Shown in pieces: positions 8,762-17,804 of a stretch of DNA of 64,000 nt. Source of the DNA: Williamsia sp. DF01-3 (GTDB lineage Bacteria > Actinomycetota > Actinomycetes > Mycobacteriales > Mycobacteriaceae); contig NZ_JALKFS010000005.1 of NCBI RefSeq assembly GCF_023051145.1, positions 4,419,733 to 4,483,732 on the forward strand. Direction: 5' to 3'. Positions within the stretch are counted from its first letter, which is position 1, and each line of letters starts with the position of its first letter. The notes under the pieces are model-generated. The model did not search any database and had not been told where the DNA came from. It was given only the letters and a program-made list of their open reading frames with translations. A program made the position numbers and the translations under genes.

Positions 8762-9364
8762 GTGACCGACACCGCCGATACCCGCAGTGTGCACGACCGG
8801 CTTCTCGATGCCGCCGAACAGTGCCTGGCTGCCAAAGGCATTCGCGCGACCACCGTGCTCGAGGTCGCCGAGGTGGCCGGTGTGTCGCGGGCATGGCTCT
8901 ATCGCCACTTCCCGGACAAATCGGCGTTGCTGGGCGGCGCAATCGTCCGATTGAACGAGACCTTCTGGGCGGATTCGCACTCCACGCTGGCCGAGGTGGA
9001 GGGATTCGACCAGCGGGTGGCCGCCGGCGTGCGCATCGGCCGCAGCGCATACGACGCTCCCGGAGCCTTGTTGATGAAGTTGCGGGTCAATGAGCCCGAG
9101 GAGTTCGCGGCCTGTGCGGGCGCGGGCGTGCAGGGCCTGGTTCCCGACCTCGCCGAGTTCTGGCGGCCCTACCTCGAGATCGCCCGGGAGAATCACGAAC
9201 TCCATCCCGACATCGACATCGTCGAGGCCTCGGAATGGGTGGCGCGTTCGCTCATCAGCATCGCGACCGTTCCCGGCGACACACTCGACCCCGACGACGA
9301 TGCGGCTGTGCTGAGTTACATCCGCCGATACGTGCTGCCCGGCTTACAGTCCGGCCCGACCTGA
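8762..9364 (+). CDS. TetR-family transcriptional regulator
   Basis: A 200-aa regulator with an N-terminal helix-turn-helix (about residues 12-58; VLEVAEVAGVSRAWLYRHFPDKSAL) and a divergent C-terminal ligand domain. The GTG at 8762 is chosen because it begins just before the HTH domain; reading further upstream runs through the operator repeats. Divergent from the flavin monooxygenase and next to paired operators, it is most simply a repressor of the monooxygenase/hydrolase/ligase genes and of itself. An SDR gene follows 48 nt downstream. Confidence 0.88.
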   Translation: MTDTADTRSVHDRLLDAAEQCLAAKGIRATTVLEVAEVAGVSRAWLYRHFPDKSALLGGAIVRLNETFWADSHSTLAEVEGFDQRVAAGVRIGRSAYDAPGALLMKLRVNEPEEFAACAGAGVQGLVPDLAEFWRPYLEIARENHELHPDIDIVEASEWVARSLISIATVPGDTLDPDDDAAVLSYIRRYVLPGLQSGPT

Positions 9365-9412
9365 GACAATCCCGGCGCCTCCGTGGCGACCGGGCGAAAC
9401 GAGGAGTTCTTC

Positions 9413-10261
9413 ATGTCGAAATCTGTCCTGGTTGTCATCGGCGTGGGCGGCATGGGTGAGGCGATAGCGAGGCGCTTGGGCACCGGCCGTCCGGTTGTCC
9501 TGGCCGACTTCGACGTCGACAGACTCGAGTCGCTCGGAGAATCGTTGCAACACAATGGCTACGACGTCCACACGCAACAGGTCGATGTCAGCGACCGCGA
9601 GTCACTCAGCCGCCTCGCCGATTTCGCCCTCGGCCTCGGCTCGATCACCGGGCTTGTCCACACGGCCGGTCTCTCCCCCGCCCAGGCCCCGGCCGCGCGG
9701 ATCATCGAAGTGGATCTCGTCGGAACGGCGCTGTCGCTGGATGTGTTCGGCGGTGTGATCGAGGAGGGTGGCGCCGGCGTCTACATCGCCAGCGTTGCCG
9801 GCCACATCCTCGGTGCCGCGGTCGACGAAGAGGCAGCAAAGATGATGGCAACAGCGCCCATCGACGAATTGTCCGCAGCCAAAATCCTTGACATCACGGG
9901 CCTGCCGGATGATCTGACCCGGGCCCTGACCTACGGCTATTGCAAACGCGGCAATCAGCTACGGGTCCAGTACGCAGCGCCGGTATGGGCTCGGCGCGGC
10001 GCCAGGGTGAACTGCATCAGCCCCGGCGTCATCGCCACCGCCATGGGCTGGACCGAGTTCAACGCCTCGTTTGCGCATCAGGCGTACGAGGCGATGGTGA
10101 ATCAATCTGCTGCCGGCCGTTTCGGCACCGCCGAAGACGTGGCTGCCGCTGCCGAGTTCCTGCTCGACCCTGTGAAGGCCGGCTTCATCACCGGTACCGA
10201 CCTCCTCGTCGACGGAGGCGTGGTCGCCGGGGTCAAGAGTGGCGAGTTGTTGTTGGGGTAG
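9413..10261 (+). CDS. SDR-family oxidoreductase
   Basis: A 282-aa short-chain dehydrogenase. The cofactor loop is the variant GVGGMG (10-15), HTAG replaces NNAG (83-86), and a Y-G-Y-C-K motif supplies Tyr and Lys spaced for catalysis. Between the catalytic Ser region and the Tyr is an insertion of about 40 residues (DEEAAKMMATAP...), as in some 3-alpha-hydroxysteroid dehydrogenase/carbonyl reductase relatives. The start ATG 9413 follows GAGGAG at 9401-9406; an upstream ATG at 9383 lacks a site. It probably belongs with the TetR-controlled catabolic genes. Confidence 0.85.
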   Translation: MSKSVLVVIGVGGMGEAIARRLGTGRPVVLADFDVDRLESLGESLQHNGYDVHTQQVDVSDRESLSRLADFALGLGSITGLVHTAGLSPAQAPAARIIEVDLVGTALSLDVFGGVIEEGGAGVYIASVAGHILGAAVDEEAAKMMATAPIDELSAAKILDITGLPDDLTRALTYGYCKRGNQLRVQYAAPVWARRGARVNCISPGVIATAMGWTEFNASFAHQAYEAMVNQSAAGRFGTAEDVAAAAEFLLDPVKAGFITGTDLLVDGGVVAGVKSGELLLG

Positions 10262-10300
10262 GAACTTCGGCCGAGAAATCTACGCCCGGCGGCCGTCGAC

Positions 10301-11701
10301 TCAGTCTGTCCACCCGTGCGGCCGTGTGGTGAATGTTTGCCCGTATTGGGTTGTCCAGGTGATGGTTCGGTCCGAGTGCATTCGGGCGATCCAGTAGCCG
10401 AGTGTTTTGCGTTTGTGGTCGGGGCGGCAGATGGCGCCGAGGTTTTGTTCGATGGTCCAGCCGCCTGATCGGGGGTCGGCGTGGTTGAACGGGATCATGT
10501 GGTCGATTTCGCATTCGGATGCTGGTGTGGAGCATCCTGGGGTGCGGCAGGTGCCGTCGCGCGCGATGATCGCTTCGCGTAATGCTTGTGATGGTTGATA
10601 GGTGAGTGCGCCGGGTGGTGGTTCGGTGAAAGTGCCATGACCGTTCGGTGGTAGTAACCCTTGCGGCGGGGCGGTGATGCCGGGTTGCCGGTGTCGTCCT
10701 CGGGCAAATTGGCCGGCTTCCCGGAACAAGCCCTGCCACGTCGCGTCAGCGGCGAGCTCACGCGCCAACGCAGGGTCGATCACGCCGTAACCGTCTATGG
10801 TGGGGACGTGGCCGATCAGGCCGGCCAAGGTGGCTGCGTCGGTGTGTATCTTGACTGTCGGCTTGGGTGGGGCGGGTAGGGGTTCGCGGTGCTTTTCGGG
10901 GCATTGGTCGCGTTCGCAGGTGCAGTCGAGGTATGTGTGTCCGCGCATGACGGCGACGAAGGCGTCGGCGCGTTGTTGGTGGGGTTGGCGGTGGTCGCGG
11001 CTGCAGACGGTGCCGGTGACTGCGGTGATTCGTGCGTCGAGTTCGGCGGCTTCGGCTGCGGTGATGGTCGCGGAGATGTGGGCGAGGCCGTTGAGGTCGC
11101 GGGAGGAGCGGTAGTCGCTGTGCGGTTCCATCGCTTTGCGTCGTTCTGCTGCCCCGTCGGGGTCGGCAGCGATGACCATGCGGTCGAGTTCGTTGCGCAG
11201 GACTGAGCGTGAGAGTCCCTGCTGGGCAATCAGTATGGCTTCGGGTTCGACGCGGGCGAGTAACTCGTCGTCGAGGCCCTGGAGTGCGGTGACGATCTCG
11301 CGGACGTGGGTGAATCCGATGTCGCCTTCTTCGAACGCTGTCCTCGTCGCGTGGAATCGATCGCGTAGTTGTAGGCCATTGTCGATATAGACGCCGGCCA
11401 TCGTGCGTGAAACATCTAGCAGCATGGACACTTCGACGACTGGGATGCGTGCGGCCTTGTCCAGGTCCCCGGAGATTGCGAGTTCTTCATTCACCCGCAG
11501 TGTCGCAAGCTCGACGACATCCGCGATCGTTTGCGCGAACCGACGATTCACCTCGCGTGGAACAGCTCTCAATCCCTCGGCCAACTGTGTGACTCGAGTT
11601 CCCCCTCGACCAACAACATACGACCATTTTAGCAACGGGGTCTGACACGTACCGCTGAGCGAATTGCGTTGTGGCACACAGGGTACCACTCGCTCACACA
11701 A
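10301..11701 (-). CDS. 13E12/DUF222 protein with C-terminal HNH endonuclease
   Basis: A protein of up to 466 aa from the 13E12 repeat family that is multi-copy in mycolic-acid actinobacteria. The N-terminal two-thirds is the helical DUF222 region. The C-terminal end has an HNH nuclease motif: CRTPGC, then EIDHMIPF, QNLGAICRPDH, with His, Asn and His in place. The 5' end is uncertain: TTG at 11701 is the longest reading, and later TTG or GTG codons are equally plausible. Codons end in A more often than in the flanking genes, hinting at mobility. The family is often linked to mobile elements, but its role is unknown and no repeats flank this copy. Confidence 0.8.
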   Translation of the reverse strand: MCERVVPCVPQRNSLSGTCQTPLLKWSYVVGRGGTRVTQLAEGLRAVPREVNRRFAQTIADVVELATLRVNEELAISGDLDKAARIPVVEVSMLLDVSRTMAGVYIDNGLQLRDRFHATRTAFEEGDIGFTHVREIVTALQGLDDELLARVEPEAILIAQQGLSRSVLRNELDRMVIAADPDGAAERRKAMEPHSDYRSSRDLNGLAHISATITAAEAAELDARITAVTGTVCSRDHRQPHQQRADAFVAVMRGHTYLDCTCERDQCPEKHREPLPAPPKPTVKIHTDAATLAGLIGHVPTIDGYGVIDPALARELAADATWQGLFREAGQFARGRHRQPGITAPPQGLLPPNGHGTFTEPPPGALTYQPSQALREAIIARDGTCRTPGCSTPASECEIDHMIPFNHADPRSGGWTIEQNLGAICRPDHKRKTLGYWIARMHSDRTITWTTQYGQTFTTRPHGWTD

Positions 11702-11773
11702 GTGGCTTGAGTCAATCGGTTCCGGCGATCACGGCCAACTGGCCGCCCGCCGCAACTGCTCCCACAAGTTAGC

Positions 11774-12856
11774 TCAGGTCGCTCGTGCCACCGCATGACG
11801 GTTCCGGATCAGGGGCAGATCCGCGATGGTGACAAATCCCGGTGGTGCGGCGACCACTGCGGCCACCGAGTTGACAGCCTGGCTGGCCGTGGCGACGCTG
11901 GCCGCGTTCACGTGTTCTGCGAGGGAGACATCACGAACGAAACTGGCCAGTGTGACAAAGTGGGCCTGAGCCGATGGGGTGCCTTCGAGTGTGATCGTCC
12001 AACCATGTTGGGGCGCGGGCCAATCCGAAGGCGGACGCTCCCCTACCGTCCACACGGCCTCCACCTCGACGCGGATGTGTCCCGCTGAGCGACCGGTCCA
12101 GCGCCACCACTGACCTGCCACCGTGCCGGCCTTGAGCGTGCGACCGAAGACCTCGTGGTCGACGGACGCCGGGATCACCTGCAGGTCGGTCACCACCTCG
12201 TCCAGGTCGAGGCCCAGTGCGTCCCCCACGAGCCACACCTGTTCTCGGAACAGGTCACTGGTGAACTTCAGGCTCTTGCACTCCGGTGTCACCTCGCCGA
12301 CCGGACTTCCGAACTTCATCTGGTCGAACGTTATGTCCAGACTTTCGTACACCGACCAGTCGGCCCGCTCCTGAACTTTCACGTTCGTGATGTCGCGCGT
12401 CAGCCCGGACAATGCCAAAGGCAACACCACACCGAGGTTGCCGGGGTTGAGGCCGGTGCCGTGCAATGACGTTCCGCCCACCTCACAGGCCTTGCGCAGG
12501 CGATCCTTGTCAGGACCGTCAGCACGCGCGGTGTGAAAGCCGAATGATGTTGTCACGACGTTCTTCCCGGACGCCAAAAGTGCGCACACGTCATCGATCG
12601 ACGGACTGCGGGGTGTGTAGAGGACACAATCGGCATCCGACTGCAACACCTCGTCGAAGCTGGTGGTCGCGCTGACGCCCACCGTCGACCGGCCGGCCAA
12701 CACACCGGCATCGACACCATGCTTGTCGCTCGAGTACACCCTGACGCCGGCCAGTTCGAGGTCGGGATGGTCGAGAATGCCGCGCAAGGCCTCGACACCC
12801 ACTGCCCCGGTGGCCCATTGGATCACGCGCGTCTTGCCCTCAGCGGCGTCCGGCAT
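11774..12856 (-). CDS. DapB-like NAD(P)-binding reductase
   Basis: A 360-aa protein with an N-terminal Rossmann domain (RVIQWATGAVGVEALRGIL, about 10-28) resembling dihydrodipicolinate reductase and 2,4-diaminopentanoate dehydrogenase, as in many mycobacterial paralogues of unknown substrate. A conserved GTGLNPGNLG segment follows near residue 133. The ATG at 12856 follows the kinase gene stop by 10 nt, so it is the last gene of the four-gene operon 15885-11774. It is unlikely to be the lysine-pathway enzyme, because it is much longer than DapB and sits in a catabolic-looking operon. Confidence 0.75.
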   Translation of the reverse strand: MPDAAEGKTRVIQWATGAVGVEALRGILDHPDLELAGVRVYSSDKHGVDAGVLAGRSTVGVSATTSFDEVLQSDADCVLYTPRSPSIDDVCALLASGKNVVTTSFGFHTARADGPDKDRLRKACEVGGTSLHGTGLNPGNLGVVLPLALSGLTRDITNVKVQERADWSVYESLDITFDQMKFGSPVGEVTPECKSLKFTSDLFREQVWLVGDALGLDLDEVVTDLQVIPASVDHEVFGRTLKAGTVAGQWWRWTGRSAGHIRVEVEAVWTVGERPPSDWPAPQHGWTITLEGTPSAQAHFVTLASFVRDVSLAEHVNAASVATASQAVNSVAAVVAAPPGFVTIADLPLIRNRHAVARAT

Positions 12857-12866
12857 CAGCCGACCG

Positions 12867-13922
12867 TCAGCTCGTCGGGGATTCGGCTGCCAACGCGATG
12901 GTGCCGAGATCTCGGATAGCCGCGCACGATCGAGCCACCATCGCCGCGAACATCCGGTCGCCACGATCGGTGCGACTTCCGTATGCGCATCCGAACACCG
13001 ACACCAGCGGGCCCTGGACCATCGCGAACCGGTAGTCGTCCCAGCACGCGTCGAGGTCGTAGTCGGTCACACCCTGAGTCACAAGCGCTTTGTGGTAGTC
13101 CGCAACCAGTGCCGATTCGTGGGTGCGCCGCTGCTGTGGTGAGAGGCTGGTGCCCAGAAAGTATGCGAGATCGCGTGCCGGCAGCGCCAAACTCAATGTC
13201 TGCCAATCGATTGCCGACACTCCCGGCCCGCCGTCCGGAGGAAAGAGCAGATTGTCGAGCCGATAGTCGCCGTGTACCAGACCGAAGCGTTCGGCTCGCC
13301 CCAACGTCCAGGCCTCGCAGACGTCCACGCATTCCCACAACGTCCGGCGATCCTCCTCGGCGATCAGGTCACCGAGCGCCTCGACGAAGATCTCCGTCGC
13401 AGGACCGTAGAGCTCGGCCATCATTTTGGCATCGTCGGGGCCGTTGATGGACATCCCGTCGATGTCGAGCAGAGTCGGGTCGCACCACCGAGGGCCGTGG
13501 AGGCCGGCGAGATTGATCACGGCGTCGCGGGCCTGATCCACAGTGCAGCCTGCCAGCTGATCGCCCTGCTCGGCCGGACTCATGTCTTCGAGCAGCAGCG
13601 TGAAGTCCGCACCGGTCTCCGATGACGCCGAGTAGAAGCACCGCGGAACCCGGATCGCGACGGTGTCGGCGATCAGAGTGTAGAACCGGACCTCAGAACG
13701 GTAGACGCCCGCGAGCATCTCCCGGGTTGCCGGATCTGACGCAGGCAACTTCGCGAGAAGCCGTTCCGGCACATCGCTTCCGGTGAGGTTCAACCGGTAG
13801 CACGTACCGATCTGGCCCGTCCCGACCGCAGCGGCGTCTACCGAATCGACCTCTCGGCCCAGTGCTGCCGACACCCAGCCTGCGGTCAGATCTTCGGCGG
13901 AGGTCACGATCTCGGTGATCAC
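12867..13922 (-). CDS. APH-like phosphotransferase
   Basis: A 351-aa protein of the aminoglycoside phosphotransferase/ecdysteroid-kinase fold. The catalytic loop HGDYRLDNL and the metal-binding IDWQTLSL are both present, and LLAKLPASDP supplies the ATP-binding Lys region. Such proteins in actinobacterial catabolic clusters probably phosphorylate a hydroxylated small molecule rather than an antibiotic. Its start overlaps the stop of the oxidoreductase gene by 4 nt, showing translational coupling with the F420-type enzymes. Confidence 0.82.
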   Translation of the reverse strand: MITEIVTSAEDLTAGWVSAALGREVDSVDAAAVGTGQIGTCYRLNLTGSDVPERLLAKLPASDPATREMLAGVYRSEVRFYTLIADTVAIRVPRCFYSASSETGADFTLLLEDMSPAEQGDQLAGCTVDQARDAVINLAGLHGPRWCDPTLLDIDGMSINGPDDAKMMAELYGPATEIFVEALGDLIAEEDRRTLWECVDVCEAWTLGRAERFGLVHGDYRLDNLLFPPDGGPGVSAIDWQTLSLALPARDLAYFLGTSLSPQQRRTHESALVADYHKALVTQGVTDYDLDACWDDYRFAMVQGPLVSVFGCAYGSRTDRGDRMFAAMVARSCAAIRDLGTIALAAESPTS

Positions 13923-15028
13923 GGCAAGGCCCTTCCGGGGTTGGCGGGCAGGCGGTCGAATCGATCACCTGGGCGGATGGAGCGCCAGGCATCGAGCACC
14001 GGCGCGAGCTCGGTCGGGGTGGCGCCGTGCAGGATCACACTGTCGGCGCCTGCGGTGAACTGGTCTGCGATTCGGTTGGCGCACTGGGCCGCATCGCCGG
14101 TGGCCGAGGCAGCAAGCCAATGCTCAGGAAGCAAGGCGCTGATCCTGGACAGGTCGTCGACAGTACCCACGGCATCAAACGCCCCCGAAAAGCCCTGCAC
14201 AAACGGATCATTCCGGAATCGCTCGAGGTCGGCCAGGTCCCAGCCGTTCGAGCGGACCAGCACCTCACCGTAACCCTGCAGATAGGTCGCCAGCCGGCCG
14301 ACGAGTTTGCGAAGTCGCAACTCCTCGGGGATCGATTCCTCGACGGTCGCAAGCACCGACCAGATTCGGATCGCCGCCGGATCCCGGCCGCTCTCGGCCG
14401 CCGACTCGCGGATGATGGCCACCGAACGATGGAGTGTCTCGTCGCTGAAGAACGTATGCAGCACAACGCCGTCCGCGATCCGCCCCGCCAGCTTGAGGGT
14501 CTGGTCACCGATCGCCATCAACATCAACGGGATGTCTTCGTCGAACGACGCATCCTGCATCAGGAACGGATACTTCCCCGCCGGGCCATCGTGTCCGACA
14601 ACCGCCTCGCCCTTCCACAGGGTGCGGTAGATGCCGGCCGCGTCTTCCATCTGTGCGGAGGTGACCCGGGGAACGCCCATCACATCGAACAGGAGATTGA
14701 AACCCCGCCCGAGTCCGAGCGCATAACGACCGCCGGTGAGCCTGTGCATCGACGTTGCCATCGTCGCCGTCACCAGCGGATGCCTGGTGTTGTGATTTGT
14801 TGCCGCGGTGGCGATCCCGATGTTCCGGCTCACCGCACCCGCGGCGCCGGCCAGCACCGCAGCATCTTTGACGTTGAACCGTTCGGACAGGAAGACCGAG
14901 CCGAGACCCAGCTTTTCCGCCTGCTGAACCTCGTCGACAAGATCGTGCGGGCTCGCAGAATGTCCGGCCAGCCCGTAACAACCGAGTTCGGGAAACTCCG
15001 GGGCCTCGACGACCCGCTCGGTGGTCAT
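13919..15028 (-). CDS. F420-dependent LLM-class oxidoreductase (TIGR03857-like)
   Basis: A 369-aa luciferase-like (LLM) TIM-barrel protein of the type that uses coenzyme F420 in mycolic-acid actinobacteria. Typical segments are ELGCYGLAGHSASPHDLVDEVQQAEKLG, TATNHNTRHP-like sequence and GGRYALGLGRG. The ATG at 15028 overlaps the stop of the preceding LLM gene as ATGA; a longer reading lacks a ribosome site. The reaction cannot be assigned. Coupling to a second LLM, a kinase and a reductase argues for one pathway. Confidence 0.85.
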   Translation of the reverse strand: MTTERVVEAPEFPELGCYGLAGHSASPHDLVDEVQQAEKLGLGSVFLSERFNVKDAAVLAGAAGAVSRNIGIATAATNHNTRHPLVTATMATSMHRLTGGRYALGLGRGFNLLFDVMGVPRVTSAQMEDAAGIYRTLWKGEAVVGHDGPAGKYPFLMQDASFDEDIPLMLMAIGDQTLKLAGRIADGVVLHTFFSDETLHRSVAIIRESAAESGRDPAAIRIWSVLATVEESIPEELRLRKLVGRLATYLQGYGEVLVRSNGWDLADLERFRNDPFVQGFSGAFDAVGTVDDLSRISALLPEHWLAASATGDAAQCANRIADQFTAGADSVILHGATPTELAPVLDAWRSIRPGDRFDRLPANPGRALP

Positions 15029-15885
15029 ACCGTCGCCGGGCTCAGTCCCAGTTTCCCGGCCAGTTTGGTCAAGTAGGCGCCGGCACGTTCTTCGCTGTCG
15101 TCGGGCACTCCGTACAGAACAGTCGTGACGCCCAGTTCGCGCCACTTGTCCAGCTTCTCGGCCACCGGCTTGAAGTCGAGCACCACGATCTGCGGATCAC
15201 CCTCGCGACCGGCGTCGGCCCAGATCTGCTTGAGCAACACCACCGACGCCTCGATGTCCTGCTCGCCCGGCGTGGTGATCCAGCCACCCGCGCTCTTGGC
15301 GATCCACTTGAAGTTCTTCTCGTTGCCCGCGGCTCCGACGAGGACGGGCGGCGACGGCTGCTGGACGGTTTTCGGCCATGCCCAGCTGGGACCGAAATTC
15401 ACGAACTCCCCGGCGAACTCGGCTTCGTCCTGCGACCACAACGCGGTCATGGCTTCGATGTACTCGCGCAGCATCGTGCGACGGCGCTTCGGCGGCACGT
15501 GGTGGTCGGAGAGTTCGTCGAGGTTCCAACCGAACCCGACACCGAGGGTGACCCGGCCACCCGACAGATGGTCCAGCGTCGCGATGATCTTGGCCAGGGT
15601 GATCGGGTCGGACTGGACGGGCAGCGCCACCGCGGTACCGAGCCGGATCCGGCTGGTCACCGCCGCCGCCCCACTGAGCGACACCCACGGGTCGAGGGTG
15701 CGCATGTAGCGGTCGTCGGGCAGCGACGAGTCGCCGGTCTGTGGGTGAGCGGCATCCCGCTTGGTGGGGATGTGACTGTGCTCCGGTACGAAGTACGCGT
15801 CGAAACCGGCGTTTTCCACCAAAGGTGCCAACGTGGCCGGAGCCAAGCCCCGGTCGCTGGTGAACTGGACGATCCCGAAGTCCAT
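15025..15885 (-). CDS. F420-dependent LLM-class oxidoreductase
   Basis: A 286-aa LLM-family protein of the short Rv2161c/TIGR03619-like group. It begins MDFGIVQFTSDRG and has VPEHSHIP, the TSRIRLGTAV strand and GRVTLGVGFGWN, where the F420/FMN phosphate would bind. It is the first gene of the operon 15885-11774. Upstream, 69 bp from the start, lies a near-KstR operator (15954-15967), which would place this operon in the sterol regulon if functional. Confidence 0.85.
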   Translation of the reverse strand: MDFGIVQFTSDRGLAPATLAPLVENAGFDAYFVPEHSHIPTKRDAAHPQTGDSSLPDDRYMRTLDPWVSLSGAAAVTSRIRLGTAVALPVQSDPITLAKIIATLDHLSGGRVTLGVGFGWNLDELSDHHVPPKRRRTMLREYIEAMTALWSQDEAEFAGEFVNFGPSWAWPKTVQQPSPPVLVGAAGNEKNFKWIAKSAGGWITTPGEQDIEASVVLLKQIWADAGREGDPQIVVLDFKPVAEKLDKWRELGVTTVLYGVPDDSEERAGAYLTKLAGKLGLSPATV

Positions 15886-15939
15886 CGTGCCTCCTGCTGC
15901 AGCTCCAAACCGGTCATGGACCGGTGCCTGGACACCAGT

Positions 15940-17046
15940 CTAGGCAGACAGACAGTAACACGTTCTATATTTGGCCAACTTGTGCAGACCTGGGCCGTCC
16001 GCAAGCGGATCGGCGTCGCGGAAGATCCCGTTGGCAGGCGTCGTACGGCTCAGCGCGTCCACCGCCAGCACCACCGCCGCCGAGGTCCAGCAGCTTTTCT
16101 CCACCGGCCACCGCTTGCCGTCGGCGAACACCAGACCGGTCCAGTACGAGCCGTCCGGGTCTCGCAGATGCTGCATGTCCGAGAGCAGGGCGGTCGCGTC
16201 CTCGACGTCACCGAGTGCATCAAGAGCCAAGACCAGCTCACACGTCTCGGCGCCGGTCACCCACGGGCGATGATCGACACAACGGATGCCCAGGTCGGTG
16301 ACAACGAAGTCGTCCCACCGCTGGGCGATCAGTTCCTGCCCGGCACGGCCGCGGACGGCACCGCCGAGCACCGGGTAGTACCAGTCCATCGAGTACTCGG
16401 ACTTCGGGGCGAACAGTTCGGGGTGGCTCTGCAGCGCGTGGCCGAGCCTGGTTTGCGCAGCCTCCCACGCCTCGGCCGGCTGGCCCAGCTCCTCGGCGAT
16501 CGATACCGCGCATCCGAGTGCCTGGTGGATGCTCGAGTTCCCCGTGATGAGAGCCTCGTGATAGATTCCCGGATACGTACCGGACGACTGATCGGGCAGT
16601 GGATATGTCGCGCCCCAGTAGATCTGGCCATCGGGCGCCTGGAACTTGATCACCAGGTCGATGGCCGAGCACACCATCGGCCACATCTTCTGCAGGAACC
16701 GGTCATCACCGGTGATCAGGTAGTGATGCCACACCCCGACCGCCACGTAGGCGCAAAAGTTGCTGTCGGTGTTGTGGTCGGTCACAGTGCCCAGCACGGT
16801 GCGGATCGCCCACGACCCGTCCCCGCGCTGGGTACGCCTTGACCATTCGTACGCCGCCTCTGCCTCGGCGATCAAGCCGGTGGCGCTGAGCGCCATCGCC
16901 GACTCGATGTGGTCCCAGGGGTCGGTCTGACCGCCTGGGAACCAGGGCATCGCGCCGGTGCTTTCCTGCATCGCCGCGATCGCCCGCCCGGTGGCCAGGC
17001 ATTCTTCGGCGCTGATCAGGTCCGCGAGTTCAGGGATCGGCGTCAT
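15940..17046 (-). CDS. Prenyltransferase/terpene-cyclase-like alpha-toroid protein
   Basis: A 368-aa protein rich in Trp, Asp and Gly repeats typical of the alpha/alpha-toroid fold of squalene-hopene cyclase and prenyltransferase beta subunits (GDGSWAIRT, APDGQIYWG, DPDGSYWTG). It is half the length of a true hopene cyclase, and no DxDD acid motif is seen, so cyclase activity is doubtful. Its start is 2 nt from the stop of the methyltransferase gene, and a GT4 glycosyltransferase lies upstream, so the three form a conserved-looking operon, possibly for a glycolipid or lipid-linked saccharide. The function is not recognised. Confidence 0.7.
   Translation of the reverse strand: MTPIPELADLISAEECLATGRAIAAMQESTGAMPWFPGGQTDPWDHIESAMALSATGLIAEAEAAYEWSRRTQRGDGSWAIRTVLGTVTDHNTDSNFCAYVAVGVWHHYLITGDDRFLQKMWPMVCSAIDLVIKFQAPDGQIYWGATYPLPDQSSGTYPGIYHEALITGNSSIHQALGCAVSIAEELGQPAEAWEAAQTRLGHALQSHPELFAPKSEYSMDWYYPVLGGAVRGRAGQELIAQRWDDFVVTDLGIRCVDHRPWVTGAETCELVLALDALGDVEDATALLSDMQHLRDPDGSYWTGLVFADGKRWPVEKSCWTSAAVVLAVDALSRTTPANGIFRDADPLADGPGLHKLAKYRTCYCLSA
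15954..15967. promoter_or_regulatory. Imperfect KstR-type box upstream of the LLM operon
   Basis: AGTAACACGTTCTA matches the KstR consensus TnnAACnnGTTnnA except for A at position 1, and shares an 11-bp stretch (AACACGTTCTA) with the box at 27343. It overlaps the 3' end of the cyclase-like gene and lies 69 bp before the LLM gene. One mismatch makes function uncertain. Confidence 0.4.
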
Positions 17047-17048
17047 GC

Positions 17049-17804
17049 TCAGTCGGAGACGGGGCCGGAGCCGGACGCGGAGGTCGGAAGATCAGCCGGC
17101 TTGCGCAGGTAGATGATCACGCTCTTGCCGAAGACCGGGTTGAGCACCTGCTCGCCGACGCGGGTGAGCTTGGGCGCCGACATCATGTCCCACACCAGGA
17201 GTTTGTGGTAGGCCTTGACCAACGGATTGTTGTTGTTCTCCACTCCCACAGCACATTTGAGCCACCAGTAAGGCGCGTGCAGCGCGTGGGCGTGACCGGT
17301 GCCGGTCACCTCCAGACCCGCGGCACTGAGCTTTCCGGCCAGTTCCGACGCCTTGTAGATGCGCACGTGCCCACCCTCGTTGGCGTGGTACTCGTCAGAG
17401 AACGTCCAGCACACCTTTTCCGGCCAATACCGCGGAACGGTCACAGCGGCCAGACCGCCGGGCGCCAGGATCCGGGCCATCTCGGAGATGGCGTCGGTGT
17501 CGTCAGGGATGTGTTCGAGGATCTCCGACATGAGCACCACGTCGAACTCCCCGTCACCGTAGGGAAGCCGCAGTGCGTCACCGACCTCGGCGCGGGCCTT
17601 GGCCGAAGCCGGTACCTGCCCCTCGGCGATCATCGCGTCGAACATCTCGGCGACCTCGGACATGTCGCTCTCGGACTGATCGAATGCGATCACATCGGCG
17701 CCGCGCCGGAACATCTCGAACGAGTGCCGCCCCTGCCCCGCACCGATATCGATGGCCTTGGTGTTCGGTCCTACGCCCAGTCGATCAAAATCAACGGTTA
17801 GCAA
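17049..17804 (-). CDS. SAM-dependent methyltransferase, TTG start
   Basis: A 251-aa class I methyltransferase. The SAM-binding motif I is DIGAGQGRHS (19-28), followed by DQSESDM, GDALRLPY and a motif IV-like FDVVLMSEILEHI. The start is TTG at 17804, because AGGAGG precedes it with 5-nt spacing; this overlaps the glycosyltransferase 3' end by 14 nt. A longer reading starts inside the glycosyltransferase and has no site. Resemblance to the Rv0224c/Rv3030 type of mycobacterial methyltransferase is by general pattern only. Confidence 0.85.
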   Translation of the reverse strand: MLTVDFDRLGVGPNTKAIDIGAGQGRHSFEMFRRGADVIAFDQSESDMSEVAEMFDAMIAEGQVPASAKARAEVGDALRLPYGDGEFDVVLMSEILEHIPDDTDAISEMARILAPGGLAAVTVPRYWPEKVCWTFSDEYHANEGGHVRIYKASELAGKLSAAGLEVTGTGHAHALHAPYWWLKCAVGVENNNNPLVKAYHKLLVWDMMSAPKLTRVGEQVLNPVFGKSVIIYLRKPADLPTSASGSGPVSD

